Source: Lachnospiraceae bacterium (GTDB taxonomy: Bacteria > Bacillota > Clostridia > Lachnospirales > Lachnospiraceae). Taken from it: a DNA stretch of 57,996 nt. Of this stretch, positions 43,544 to 51,363 are shown in pieces. The notes beneath the pieces are model-generated. The model searched no databases. It was not told where the DNA came from and saw only the letters and a list, made by a program, of their open reading frames with translations. Position numbers and translations under genes: made by a program. Where the stretch lies: positions 32,605 to 90,600 of the forward strand of contig JAJQEO010000097.1 of the NCBI GenBank assembly GCA_021201665.1, read 5' to 3'. Positions within the stretch are counted from its first letter, which is position 1. Each line of letters opens with the position of its first letter.

Positions 43544-44776
43544 TCACGCCTCCAGACTGATTCCCGCGCGCGAAAGCTTCTGCCGGTTTTTCAGTTCCGC
43601 TCTTTTTTGCAGTCTCCCATTTACCTTCTCGCATCCGTCCGTCTCCTCCTCAAACTCATACAGCGTCTGGGTCAGAATTTCACCCCTGTCACTGTCATAT
43701 CCCAACATCTCCTGAATCTGCAGCACCTTTCTCGTCTTATCGCGCATTCTGCCGACATGTACAATAATGTCAATCCCGGACGCAATCTGCCTGCGTACCG
43801 CTGGAAGCGGTATCTCAATGCCCATCAATACCATCGTCTCCAGGCGGGAGAGCATATCCTGCGGACTGTTCGCGTGTCCCGTGCTGATCGAGCCATCATG
43901 TCCGGTATTAAGCGCCTGCAGCAGATCAATCGCCTCGCTGCCGCGCACCTCTCCCACCAGAATTCTGTCCGGTCTCATCCGAAGGCTTGACCGGATCAGA
44001 TCCCGGATGCTGATCTCCTTTTCCCCTTCTGCATTTGCATTGCGCGCCTCCATACGCACCAGATTCTGGACGCCCTGCAGCTGCAGCTCCGCATTATCTT
44101 CAATCGTAATAATCCTTTCATCCTTCGGGATATAATTAGACAACGCGTTCATAAACGTGGTCTTTCCGGACCCGGTACCGCCCGATATAAAAATGTTGTA
44201 GCCCGCCCGTACCAGCTTCTCCAGAAAATCCACTGCCTCCTGTGTCAGAGTCCCCCACCGGACGAGCTGGTCCATCAATATCGGTTTATCCGAAAACCTT
44301 CGGATGGTAATGATCGGACCATTGAGCGCCACCGGGGGCATCACAATATTGACTCTGGCCCCGTTATCCAGTCTTGCGTCCACAATCGGAACCGACTCAT
44401 TGACTATCCGGTTGCACTTCCCGACAATCTGCTGCGCGATATCCTCCAGCCGTTCCCTCGTATAGAAGCATTTATCCCAGAGAGTCAGTCTGCCATTCCG
44501 CTCCACATAGATCCCTTCCGTGCCATTCACCATAATTTCCGTTACCGTATCATCATCAATCAGTTCCTGCAGAATATCCAGCTTCCGCACCGAGTTAAAA
44601 AGCTCCTGCCTCAGATCCGTCTTATCCGAAAGCCGGATGTAGTATTCCATCCCCGATTCCAGAATCAGATCATCAATGTTCTGATATATTTCTTCATCCT
44701 GGATCTCGCGGCATCCCTCCAGATTGTCCAGCAGCTTCTTACGCATACTGCTGAATCTATGCTCATCCATTTTCAC
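43544..44776 (-). CDS. tadA: TadA/CpaF-type pilus assembly ATPase
   Basis: 410 residues. TEIMVNGTEGIYVE, RLDNGARVNIVMPP, Walker A GGTGSGKT (about 199-206), the Asp-box-like region around TIEDNAEL, Walker B RILVGEVRG and the GHDGSISTGHAN His box mark a secretion ATPase of the CpaF/TadA group. It powers pilin extraction and assembly. I choose the GTG at 44776 (AGGAGG eight bases ahead) because relatives start near this MDEHRF segment; the ATG at 44800 is the alternative and belongs to the upstream array pattern. Confidence 0.88.
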   Translation of the reverse strand: MKMDEHRFSSMRKKLLDNLEGCREIQDEEIYQNIDDLILESGMEYYIRLSDKTDLRQELFNSVRKLDILQELIDDDTVTEIMVNGTEGIYVERNGRLTLWDKCFYTRERLEDIAQQIVGKCNRIVNESVPIVDARLDNGARVNIVMPPVALNGPIITIRRFSDKPILMDQLVRWGTLTQEAVDFLEKLVRAGYNIFISGGTGSGKTTFMNALSNYIPKDERIITIEDNAELQLQGVQNLVRMEARNANAEGEKEISIRDLIRSSLRMRPDRILVGEVRGSEAIDLLQALNTGHDGSISTGHANSPQDMLSRLETMVLMGIEIPLPAVRRQIASGIDIIVHVGRMRDKTRKVLQIQEMLGYDSDRGEILTQTLYEFEEETDGCEKVNGRLQKRAELKNRQKLSRAGISLEA

Positions 44777-44826
44777 GCCCGTCTCCTCCTGCTCTGCCAT
44801 ATGCCATAAACCCTATTGTTTTCCGC

Positions 44827-45056
44827 TCAGCCTTCCACCATGAGGTCCGCCTGTACTTATTCTTCTCCTCTGCCTTCCGCCATAAGGCCCTCCTGTGCTT
44901 ATTCCCCTCTTCCTTCCGTTATAAAATCTTCTTGCGCTTATTTCCCTCTTCCCTCCGCCATAAAACCTTCCTTTACTTATTCCCTCAGCCTTCCACCATA
45001 AAACTCTCCTGTGCTTGCTCCCCTCAGCCTTCCACCATAAGACCCTCCCGTGCTCA
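44827..45056 (-). repeat. 39-bp tandem array of ribosome-site/mini-ORF modules between tadZ and tadA
   Basis: Six modules, starts at 45038, 44999, 44961, 44922, 44883 and 44841 on the minus strand. Five have an ATG four to five bases after a GGGAGGG/AGGAGAG/GGAAGG/AGGAGGG/AGGCGG site, then MVEG-stop, MAEGRGK-stop or MAEGRGEE-stop. The one at 44922 has ATA. The last tadZ codons and tadA start share the pattern. Confidence 0.85.
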
Positions 45057-46085
45057 TTCCCCTCTTCCATCCGTCAGATGTCCCTCCTCCTCCCAGAGAA
45101 GCCTGCGGATAAAATTTCCCATCTCGCCCCACACCAGCTGCTGAGTCAGCTCCCCATTGTCTCTCTGCAGCGGCTGTACCGGCGGATGAATGCACAGTGT
45201 CTTATCCTGTATTTCCTCCATCTCAAGCATTTTCAGCAGATGGTCATACTGCTTCAGCTTCGCCTGCGAAATCATGTCATCCTGCACCGGCATATAGATC
45301 CTGTCGCACTCTTTTAATATCCGGAACAGATCATCCACCTGCTCGCTTAAGTCCAAAATCATAATGTCATACTCCTGGAAGGACGTCAGCTCATTCAGGA
45401 ATTTCATCCACTCCTCACCGGTCACATCATGGATATCCGCCCAGGATACAGCCGGCGGAATATACTCAAGGTTGTGAAAGGTCTGAATTACCGAGTTCAT
45501 CTTATAAACCAGACCTCCCTCCTTCTGTCTGGAAAAATAAATCAGATCGGAAATATCCATGCGGTACTTCACCTGGAACAGCTCCTCAAATCCGGAAAAC
45601 TCCTCAAAATTCAGATAAAGGACCTTTCGGGTCTCCGCGAGGATTTCCCCCAGGGCAAGCGCGAAAGAAGTCTTCCGGGTACGCCCGATCGGAGAGTAGA
45701 CTGCATATATCTTCGTACTTTTCGCGTTCAGAGAAAGAATGTGCGGCTGTGGGTGATCCTGCACATAATATTCCATCACTTCAGAGAGAATGTCATCCGA
45801 TGATTGATACTTATAAATCAGCGGATACCCCAGGTCAGATATCTGTTCTCCTTCTGACAGAATAATGGTGCGGCTGATCGGCAGATCCCGGATCTCATTG
45901 CACATCGCCCTTGTCGAAATCAGCAAAATTTCGATCGGGTTTTCCCTCGCAAACTTTTCCAGACTCTCCACATTTGTAAATGCCTGCACCTCGAACGGCG
46001 TCGTCTTCCGCTCGTTCAGATACTCCGTAAGATTACACGCATACGAAGCCTCCAGATCACAAACCGCAAAAATGCTTTTTTTCAT
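45054..46085 (-). CDS. TadZ/CpaE-like ParA-type protein
   Basis: 343 residues: an N-terminal receiver-like domain (about 1-115) then a ParA/MinD-type domain. The P-loop reads SPIGRTRKTSFA, with Arg in place of the last Gly before Lys-Thr, so nucleotide binding may be altered. A LDLSEQVDDLF segment is the Walker B/switch region. TadZ proteins localise the pilus machine. The ATG at 46085 has GGGAGG ahead. The stop lies within the repeat-module pattern. Confidence 0.85.
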   Translation of the reverse strand: MKKSIFAVCDLEASYACNLTEYLNERKTTPFEVQAFTNVESLEKFARENPIEILLISTRAMCNEIRDLPISRTIILSEGEQISDLGYPLIYKYQSSDDILSEVMEYYVQDHPQPHILSLNAKSTKIYAVYSPIGRTRKTSFALALGEILAETRKVLYLNFEEFSGFEELFQVKYRMDISDLIYFSRQKEGGLVYKMNSVIQTFHNLEYIPPAVSWADIHDVTGEEWMKFLNELTSFQEYDIMILDLSEQVDDLFRILKECDRIYMPVQDDMISQAKLKQYDHLLKMLEMEEIQDKTLCIHPPVQPLQRDNGELTQQLVWGEMGNFIRRLLWEEEGHLTDGRGE

Positions 46086-46201
46086 ATAAACCTCCCATTT
46101 GTCCAGTGTCAAATATAAAAACTCTTTCGAAAGCCAAAGCTCACTTACAGAATACACGTCCCATCATCCAATGGCCAAAGCTGCCTCACGGTAAGGGCAT
46201 T

Positions 46202-46879
46202 TCACGCCAGTCCCCACAGAATCCCAATCAGTACCGGCACAGAAAAGCAAAACCTTGCATGCTCCTCCACTCCTTCGAGGTAAGACCTCCATCTGCCGTT
46301 TTCCCCATATGCAGCAACAAACTCCCAAAAGTAGAGCATTCGTTTCCACAGCATATGTCTCCGGCACATAATCAGCAGTGAAATCACTCCGGCGGCAAAC
46401 AGAGACCGCACCATACACCCCGCTGCGCCGGCGGGACCAAGAAATCCTCCGATCACACAGAGCAGCTTGACATCTCCTGCGCCAATCATCCGAAAATAAT
46501 ATAAGATTCCAAGAACCAATACCGGCAGCAGCATGCCCCCCAGGAAAAAAATCACACCAAGGATTCCCCTCAAGGCTATCTGACAGGTAAGTCCCATCCC
46601 CAGGCCAATCACAATCAATGCATTCGGAATCTTCCCTGACGACAGATCACAAAGGACTGCCGCCATCGCGATTCCCGCAAGCGAAACCATCTGAATCTCT
46701 CTAATAGTAAAACCCCCCTTTCCCTTCATCCGGCTTTGCCGGCGCTTTTCTGCCAGATTTTCTCCGTCGAAGCTTCTCTGCCGGACTCTCTCCGTCATCT
46801 CTTCGCCACAGGCAATTTTAAATCCGATCTTTTCTATCATCATCGACCGATAATTATGTTTCTTATTTTCATCATGCAA
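46202..46879 (-). CDS. Prepilin peptidase 1 (A24 family), start uncertain
   Basis: 225 codons in the longest reading from a TTG. Catalytic Asp residues are in VLCDLSSGKIPN and GAGDVKLL (the A24 GxGD motif). About six membrane helices. No good ribosome site precedes any candidate start; the enzyme proper begins near MKGKGGFTIREIQ (about residue 51), so the true start may be internal. First gene of the Tad operon, right after its promoter. Confidence 0.8.
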   Translation of the reverse strand: MHDENKKHNYRSMMIEKIGFKIACGEEMTERVRQRSFDGENLAEKRRQSRMKGKGGFTIREIQMVSLAGIAMAAVLCDLSSGKIPNALIVIGLGMGLTCQIALRGILGVIFFLGGMLLPVLVLGILYYFRMIGAGDVKLLCVIGGFLGPAGAAGCMVRSLFAAGVISLLIMCRRHMLWKRMLYFWEFVAAYGENGRWRSYLEGVEEHARFCFSVPVLIGILWGLA

Positions 46880-46919
46880 TATGATATTTTAATAGCTGTT
46901 TTGAATTGATGTGGAAGTG

Positions 46920-46947
46920 ATTATAACACACTTTTTTGTTTTGTAAA
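46920..46947 (-). promoter_or_regulatory. Promoter of the Tad pilus operon
   Basis: Minus-strand TTTACA (46942-46947) and TATAAT (46920-46925), 16-bp spacing. ATGATAT-like repeats flank it. Confidence 0.75.
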
Positions 46948-46986
46948 TATGATATGTTGATTTTTTTCAAGTTTGTGACTTACATA

Positions 46987-47020
46987 CAAAAAACCGAGGG
47001 GACGATCCCCTCGGTTTTTG
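46987..47020. terminator. Bidirectional terminator
   Basis: AAAAACCGAGGGG-acgat-CCCCTCGGTTTTT, a perfect stem with A/T runs on both sides. It ends the regulator transcript coming from the right. Confidence 0.93.
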
Positions 47021-47068
47021 TGGATTAAAACGAATTTACGATTTCTAAAAATATATGCAATTTTTCAA

Positions 47069-47136
47069 GTCAAAGACCCCGATGCATGCATATGGGGCAT
47101 CAAATTTATAGCGATGCAAGCATCGGGGTCTTTGAC
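47069..47136. repeat. Long near-perfect inverted repeat
   Basis: GTCAAAGACCCCGATGC plus five more bases (47069-47091) and its reverse complement (47114-47136) match at 22 of 23 positions around a 22-base loop. Lies 3' of the PucR/CdaR-type gene. No U-tract. Confidence 0.85.
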
Positions 47137-47151
47137 CCTCGCGGCATCTAC

Positions 47152-47228
47152 GCTTCGCTTCGGTCGGTGCCTGCGTCCTCGATTTTCTGCGAAAATCGGG
47201 ACATAAAACGGGTGCCACTGGCACACAG
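47152..47228 (-). repeat. Interspersed repeat family C, copy 1
   Basis: Shares CTTCGGTCGGTGCC, a CTCGATTTT/AAAATCGGG hairpin and CATAAAA..GCCACT.GCACACAG with 51152-51228. I recall this sequence type between genes in Lachnospiraceae genomes. Confidence 0.65.
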
Positions 47229-47404
47229 CACCGCCAAATATCCGTGCAAGCTATGCCATAAGGGGAACCGGCTTGCCGGTGGATACCTTATGGCTCCGGC
47301 TACTTGGCTCGTTGCTTCGCGGGAATCGGCCTGGGGATTTCCCTTCACCCTGTCCGGAGTTCCCGACTTGCTTCGCAAATCAGAACCTATGCTGCGGCAT
47401 TCTC

Positions 47405-48490
47405 TCAGCTCTCCCTCTCCATGTATCTCATGTAGCTCACGACCATCATCGCGATCTTAAAGGTAAGCGCATCGTCAAAGACCCGGATATCCAGCCCGGT
47501 CGTCTTCTGCAGCTTCTCCAGGCGGTACACTAGCGTATTTCTGTGAATATAGAGCTGTCTGGCTGTCTCCGACACATTCAGGTTATTTTCAAAAAACTTA
47601 TTTATCGTCGTAATGATTTCTTCATCAAACGTATCCGGTGTGTCCTCGCCAAACACTTCTCTCATAAACATCTGGCAGAGCGGAATCGGAAGCTGGTAGA
47701 TCAGACGGCCGATCCCCAGCGAATTGTACGCGACAATCGACTTTTCCTCGTAAAAAATCTTGCCGACATCCAGCGCCATCTTCGCCTCCTTATAGGAACG
47801 GGAGACCTGCCGGATCTCTTTCGCAATTGTCCCATATGCAATTTTTACATTTGACATAGCTTCCGTATTCAGCATATCCCGCAGCATTTTGGCCGTGCGC
47901 TCCACGTCAGCGTAGGTATCTTTATCAGAAAGCTGCTGCACCAGAATAATGCTTTTTTCATCCACTTCCGTGACAAAATCCTGTGTCTGACTGCCGAACA
48001 ATCCCTTTACAATCTCCTTCGCCGTGCTGTCCTTTTCATTTTTTGTCTCGATCAGATAGACAATCCTGTGTGCGTCCGTGTCAATATGCAGCTTCTTCGC
48101 GCGATTATATACATCCACCATCAGCATATTGTCCAGCAGCAGGTTCTGAATAAAATTATTGCGGTCATAACGTTCCCGGTATGCCACAATCAGATTCTGG
48201 ATATGGCTGACCTCCACGCGCCCCATCGTGTAAGCATCGTCTGTCTTTCCGTTCGAAATCAGAATATACTCCAGCTTCTTATCGTCAAAAACCTTGAAAA
48301 AATGAGAGCTCTGAACCACCTGGCTGTCAGCCGGCGAATCGACAAACTGAGTCACCGCTTCCGGCGAAACAGTCTCGGCGCCGGCTGTCGCGGCCACCTC
48401 AGCCCCCTCCGTATCCGTGATCGTAAAATTCACATGGGTAATTGTGTACATCTCTTCAATCGTATTCTGTAAAATCTGGCTTGAAATCAT
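47405..48490 (-). CDS. PucR/CdaR-type transcriptional regulator
   Basis: 361 residues. A sensor part with a CdaR-like N-terminus (MISSQILQNTIEEMYTITHV) and a GGDEF-like middle region (about 120-270) is followed by a C-terminal helix-turn-helix (about 300-355) with LNVSETARQLYIHRNTLVYRLEK, the PucR signature. Such regulators sense sugar diacids or purine/amino-acid-linked signals; the ligand is unknown here. Start at 48490 has GGAAGG five bases ahead. It stands alone between the Tad operon and glgB. Confidence 0.85.
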   Translation of the reverse strand: MISSQILQNTIEEMYTITHVNFTITDTEGAEVAATAGAETVSPEAVTQFVDSPADSQVVQSSHFFKVFDDKKLEYILISNGKTDDAYTMGRVEVSHIQNLIVAYRERYDRNNFIQNLLLDNMLMVDVYNRAKKLHIDTDAHRIVYLIETKNEKDSTAKEIVKGLFGSQTQDFVTEVDEKSIILVQQLSDKDTYADVERTAKMLRDMLNTEAMSNVKIAYGTIAKEIRQVSRSYKEAKMALDVGKIFYEEKSIVAYNSLGIGRLIYQLPIPLCQMFMREVFGEDTPDTFDEEIITTINKFFENNLNVSETARQLYIHRNTLVYRLEKLQKTTGLDIRVFDDALTFKIAMMVVSYMRYMERES

Positions 48491-48572
48491 GGAAACCTTC
48501 CTTTTCTGTAAAATTGGCCGCTGACCATAAAAATGACTCTTACCAACATCCGGCTCTTTTCTGCTTTCTGAC

Positions 48573-48601
48573 ATAATAAACTATTTTGGACTTTTTGGCA
48601 A
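48573..48601 (-). promoter_or_regulatory. Promoter of the PucR/CdaR-type gene
   Basis: Minus-strand TTGCCA (48596-48601) and TATTAT (48573-48578), 17-bp spacing, about 80 bp before the start. Confidence 0.65.
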
Positions 48602-48610
48602 GATCAGACA

Positions 48611-48650
48611 AAGAAGAAAATAGAATCCCGCGAGGCAGGATTCTATTTAT
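48611..48650 (-). terminator. glgB terminator
   Basis: AAATAGAATCC/GGATTCTATTT stem (11 bp) followed on the minus strand by TTTTCTTC. It lies about 75 bp beyond a family A repeat that also follows glgB. Confidence 0.8.
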
Positions 48651-48725
48651 AGATAAAATTTTTTGCTCTTATATTTTATTCCTGATTCCCTGGCGTACGA
48701 ACTGTACAGTGCTTTCACAGTAACG

Positions 48726-48783
48726 AGCTATATACTTTCATACGTGCATCGCTGCAAGTGCGAGGTACTGTCTCTGATAGTTA
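48726..48783 (-). repeat. Family A 3'-end hairpin repeat, copy 5
   Basis: Starts about 80 bp after the glgB stop. CTATCAGAGAC, GTACCTCGCA/AGCGATGCAC (weaker stem), then GTATGAAAGTATATAG. A separate classical terminator follows it, so this copy is not needed for termination. Confidence 0.75.
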
Positions 48784-48863
48784 GCAGATTCCAGCTTCTG
48801 CGAATTCTGTAGTATTTCATAATCAGGCTTTCGTGCCTCACAGCTTCTGCATCATAAAAATTC

Positions 48864-50831
48864 TCAGAACCGGAAAATCGCGACACCATATCTCGGCAGA
48901 TCATACGCAAACGAAAACGGTTTCCCATCACATTCCTGCTTCACGGCCTTATAGATCTCCGGCTGCTCCTTTCCGGTGCCGCCAAATTCCGCCGCGTTGC
49001 TGTCGAGTACCAGCCGGTACTGCTTTCTACGCATGACGCCGACCCGGTAGTCCGGCCGGTCCACCGGCGTAAAATTGATCACAAAGAGCAGGTTATTCTT
49101 TTTATTTGCCGAATGGCGCACAAAGCTGAAAATGCTGCGCGAATTATCGTCCGGATTGATCCACTCAAAGCCTGCCGGATCGCAGTCCTGCTCGTAGAGG
49201 CAGGCATTCTTCCGGTAAAGCTTCAGAAGCGCGCGCGTATAATTCTGCATCTGGGCATGCCGCGGCTCCGAGAGCAGGAACCAGTCCAGCTCCCTCTCCT
49301 CGCTCCACTCGCGAAGCTGCCCGAAATCCTGGCCCATGAACAGGAGCTTCTTGCCCGGATGCCCGATAAAGAAGGAATAGCCGCACTTTAAGTTTTCAAA
49401 CTTGTCGTCATACAGCCCGGGCATCTTGTTCACCATGGAGCATTTCAGATGCACCACCTCATCATGCGACAGCGGCAGGATGTATTTTTCCGAATAAGCG
49501 TACGTCATCGCAAACGTCATTTTGTTATGATTGTACTGGCGGAAATAAGGGTCAAGCTTCATATATTCCAGGAAATCGTGCATCCAGCCCATATTCCATT
49601 TCATGGTAAAGCCGAGTCCGTCGTCCTCCGGGCGGCTCGTCACCTTCGGCCAGGCGGTCGACTCCTCCGCAATCATCATAAAGCCCGGATAGCGCCCCAC
49701 CAGCACGCTGTTCAGGTGTTTGAAAAACTCAATCGCCTCCAGGTTCTGGTTGCCGCCGTATTTATTGGCCACCCACTGGCCGTTCTGTCTGCCGTAATCC
49801 AGATACAGCATCGAAGCCACCGCGTCCACGCGCAGCCCGTCCACATGAAACTCACTGATCCAGTAAATCGCGCTGGCGATCAGGAAATTTTTCACCTCAT
49901 ATTTGCTGTAGTCAAACACCTTGGTGCCCCAGTCCGGATGCTCGCCCTTGCGCGTATCCGCGTACTCGTACAGGCAGGTGCCGTCAAACTCGGACAACCC
50001 CTGCGCGTCGCGCGGAAAATGCGCCGGCACCCAGTCCAGGATGACACCGATTTTATTTTTGTGCAGATAATTCACCAGATACGCGAAATCCTCCGGCGTA
50101 CCATACCGCGAGGTCGGCGCAAAATACCCCGTCACCTGGTAGCCCCAGGAACCGTCGAACGGATGCTCCGCGATGCCCATCAGCTCCACATGCGTATAAC
50201 CCATATCCTTTACATAGGCCGCCAGAGACTGCGCAAACTCCCGGTAATTATAATATCCGCTCTCATCCTCGCCGTGCGGATGGCGCTTCCAGCTGCCCGG
50301 ATGCACCTCGTAGATCGCGATCGGACTCTTATCCTGGTCAAAATCCTTTTTGCTCTCCTGCCACGCCGAATCCGACCATTTAATCTTCGTCAGATCCGCG
50401 ACCCGCGACGCCGTCCCCGGCCGGTACTCGGCGTGATTCGCGAACGGATCCGCCTTGTAAAGCTTTCTGCCGTCCGGTGTAAGGATCAGGAATTTGTAAA
50501 GTACCCCCGCGCCCACGCCCGGCACAAACAAAGCATAAATCCCCAGCGGCTCCAGCCTCTCCATCGGGTGGCTGTACTCATCCCAGTCATTAAACGAGCC
50601 AATCAGCTGCACCCGCTCCGCGTGCGGCGCCCAAACTGCAAAATACGTCCCTTCCTTCCCCTTCCAGGTCATCGGATGCGCGCCCAGCTTCTTATAAATA
50701 TCATAATGCGCCCCCTGCCCGAACAGGTACTGGTCAAGCTCGCTGATAAACTCCTGCTTTTTTCTTCCTCTGGTTTTCTTCTGTGTGTCCGCCTCCGGCG
50801 CCGTCCCTGTTTTCGTCGTTTTCTCTGCCAT
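48864..50831 (-). CDS. glgB: 1,4-alpha-glucan branching enzyme
   Basis: 655 residues. A basic tail (1-27) precedes a CBM48 domain (about 45-130, GTYFAVWAPHAERVQLIGSF), then the GH13 catalytic barrel with VELMGIAEHPFDGSWGYQ, the nucleophile in GLRVDAVASM, the acid in MIAEEST and the third carboxylate in PLSHDEVVH, and a C-terminal beta domain. It makes alpha-1,6 branches in glycogen. Start at 50831 has AAGGAGA ahead; the leader upstream is repetitive. Confidence 0.95.
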   Translation of the reverse strand: MAEKTTKTGTAPEADTQKKTRGRKKQEFISELDQYLFGQGAHYDIYKKLGAHPMTWKGKEGTYFAVWAPHAERVQLIGSFNDWDEYSHPMERLEPLGIYALFVPGVGAGVLYKFLILTPDGRKLYKADPFANHAEYRPGTASRVADLTKIKWSDSAWQESKKDFDQDKSPIAIYEVHPGSWKRHPHGEDESGYYNYREFAQSLAAYVKDMGYTHVELMGIAEHPFDGSWGYQVTGYFAPTSRYGTPEDFAYLVNYLHKNKIGVILDWVPAHFPRDAQGLSEFDGTCLYEYADTRKGEHPDWGTKVFDYSKYEVKNFLIASAIYWISEFHVDGLRVDAVASMLYLDYGRQNGQWVANKYGGNQNLEAIEFFKHLNSVLVGRYPGFMMIAEESTAWPKVTSRPEDDGLGFTMKWNMGWMHDFLEYMKLDPYFRQYNHNKMTFAMTYAYSEKYILPLSHDEVVHLKCSMVNKMPGLYDDKFENLKCGYSFFIGHPGKKLLFMGQDFGQLREWSEERELDWFLLSEPRHAQMQNYTRALLKLYRKNACLYEQDCDPAGFEWINPDDNSRSIFSFVRHSANKKNNLLFVINFTPVDRPDYRVGVMRRKQYRLVLDSNAAEFGGTGKEQPEIYKAVKQECDGKPFSFAYDLPRYGVAIFRF

Positions 50832-50930
50832 ACCGCTTTCTCCTTGCAAAATAATGATATTTTCCGCTATTTTTACAAATGTGCACAGGCCGCTTTCCTG
50901 CCAACGTACCTGACAACACAAATATATGCA

Positions 50931-51068
50931 GCAATTTTATATCTTTTCCAATACAAAAATCGTAACAGCTTCGTATTTTCCCAATTACAAATACTCATAA
51001 CAGCTCCGTATTTTTTCCAATTACAAATACTCATAACAGCTTCGTGTCTTTCAGTTACAAATATACTA
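50931..51068 (-). repeat. 36-bp tandem repeat in the glgB leader
   Basis: About four units (GAAGCTGTTATGAGTATTTG on the minus strand). Two copies place ATG five bases after a GGAG-like site (starts 51034 and 50998), opening a frame of MSICNW-type that ends at 50873, about 40 bp before glgB. The copies lie downstream of the promoter. Confidence 0.75.
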
Positions 51069-51088
51069 TTTATTCTCTCTGTGCGCAA
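51060..51088 (-). promoter_or_regulatory. glgB promoter
   Basis: Minus-strand TTGCGC (51083-51088) and TATATT (51060-51065), 17-bp spacing, giving a leader of about 220 nt. Confidence 0.6.
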
Positions 51089-51151
51089 CCATTTTCGTGA
51101 TTTTTCACAAATTTTGTCAGCATTCGTTATGGGTTCTCTCCGCACCGTGTT

Positions 51152-51228
51152 CTGCTTCGATCGTTCCCTGTCTCCTCGATTTTTGTCAAAATCGGGCATA
51201 AAACATATGCCACTGCCACACAGATTCT
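51152..51228 (-). repeat. Interspersed repeat family C, copy 2
   Basis: CTTCGATCGTTCCCTG, CTCGATTTTtgtcAAAATCGGG hairpin, CATAAAACATATGCCACTGC. Matches 47152-47228. The remaining 51229-51363 holds nothing I can name. Confidence 0.65.
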
Positions 51229-51363
51229 CCGCTCCGTTTTAGTCAACGAATATTCCTTACAAAGTATGGGATGCCCGCATTCACAATCGGAGATTGGAGA
51301 CATACCGCGCTCCGCAATTGAAGTTTCACTAAAAGTATTTCAGCCAAAAGTTCTGGAATCCTC

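Noticed and set aside
44813..45070. An 85-codon frame through the 39-bp array
   Set aside because: It is open only because 39 is a multiple of three; it has no ribosome site of its own and no recognisable product.
49449..51242. A long open frame on the plus strand opposite glgB (about 597 codons)
   Set aside because: It is the antisense shadow of glgB, whose GH13 and CBM48 motifs are unmistakable. The frame has no ribosome site or recognisable domain.
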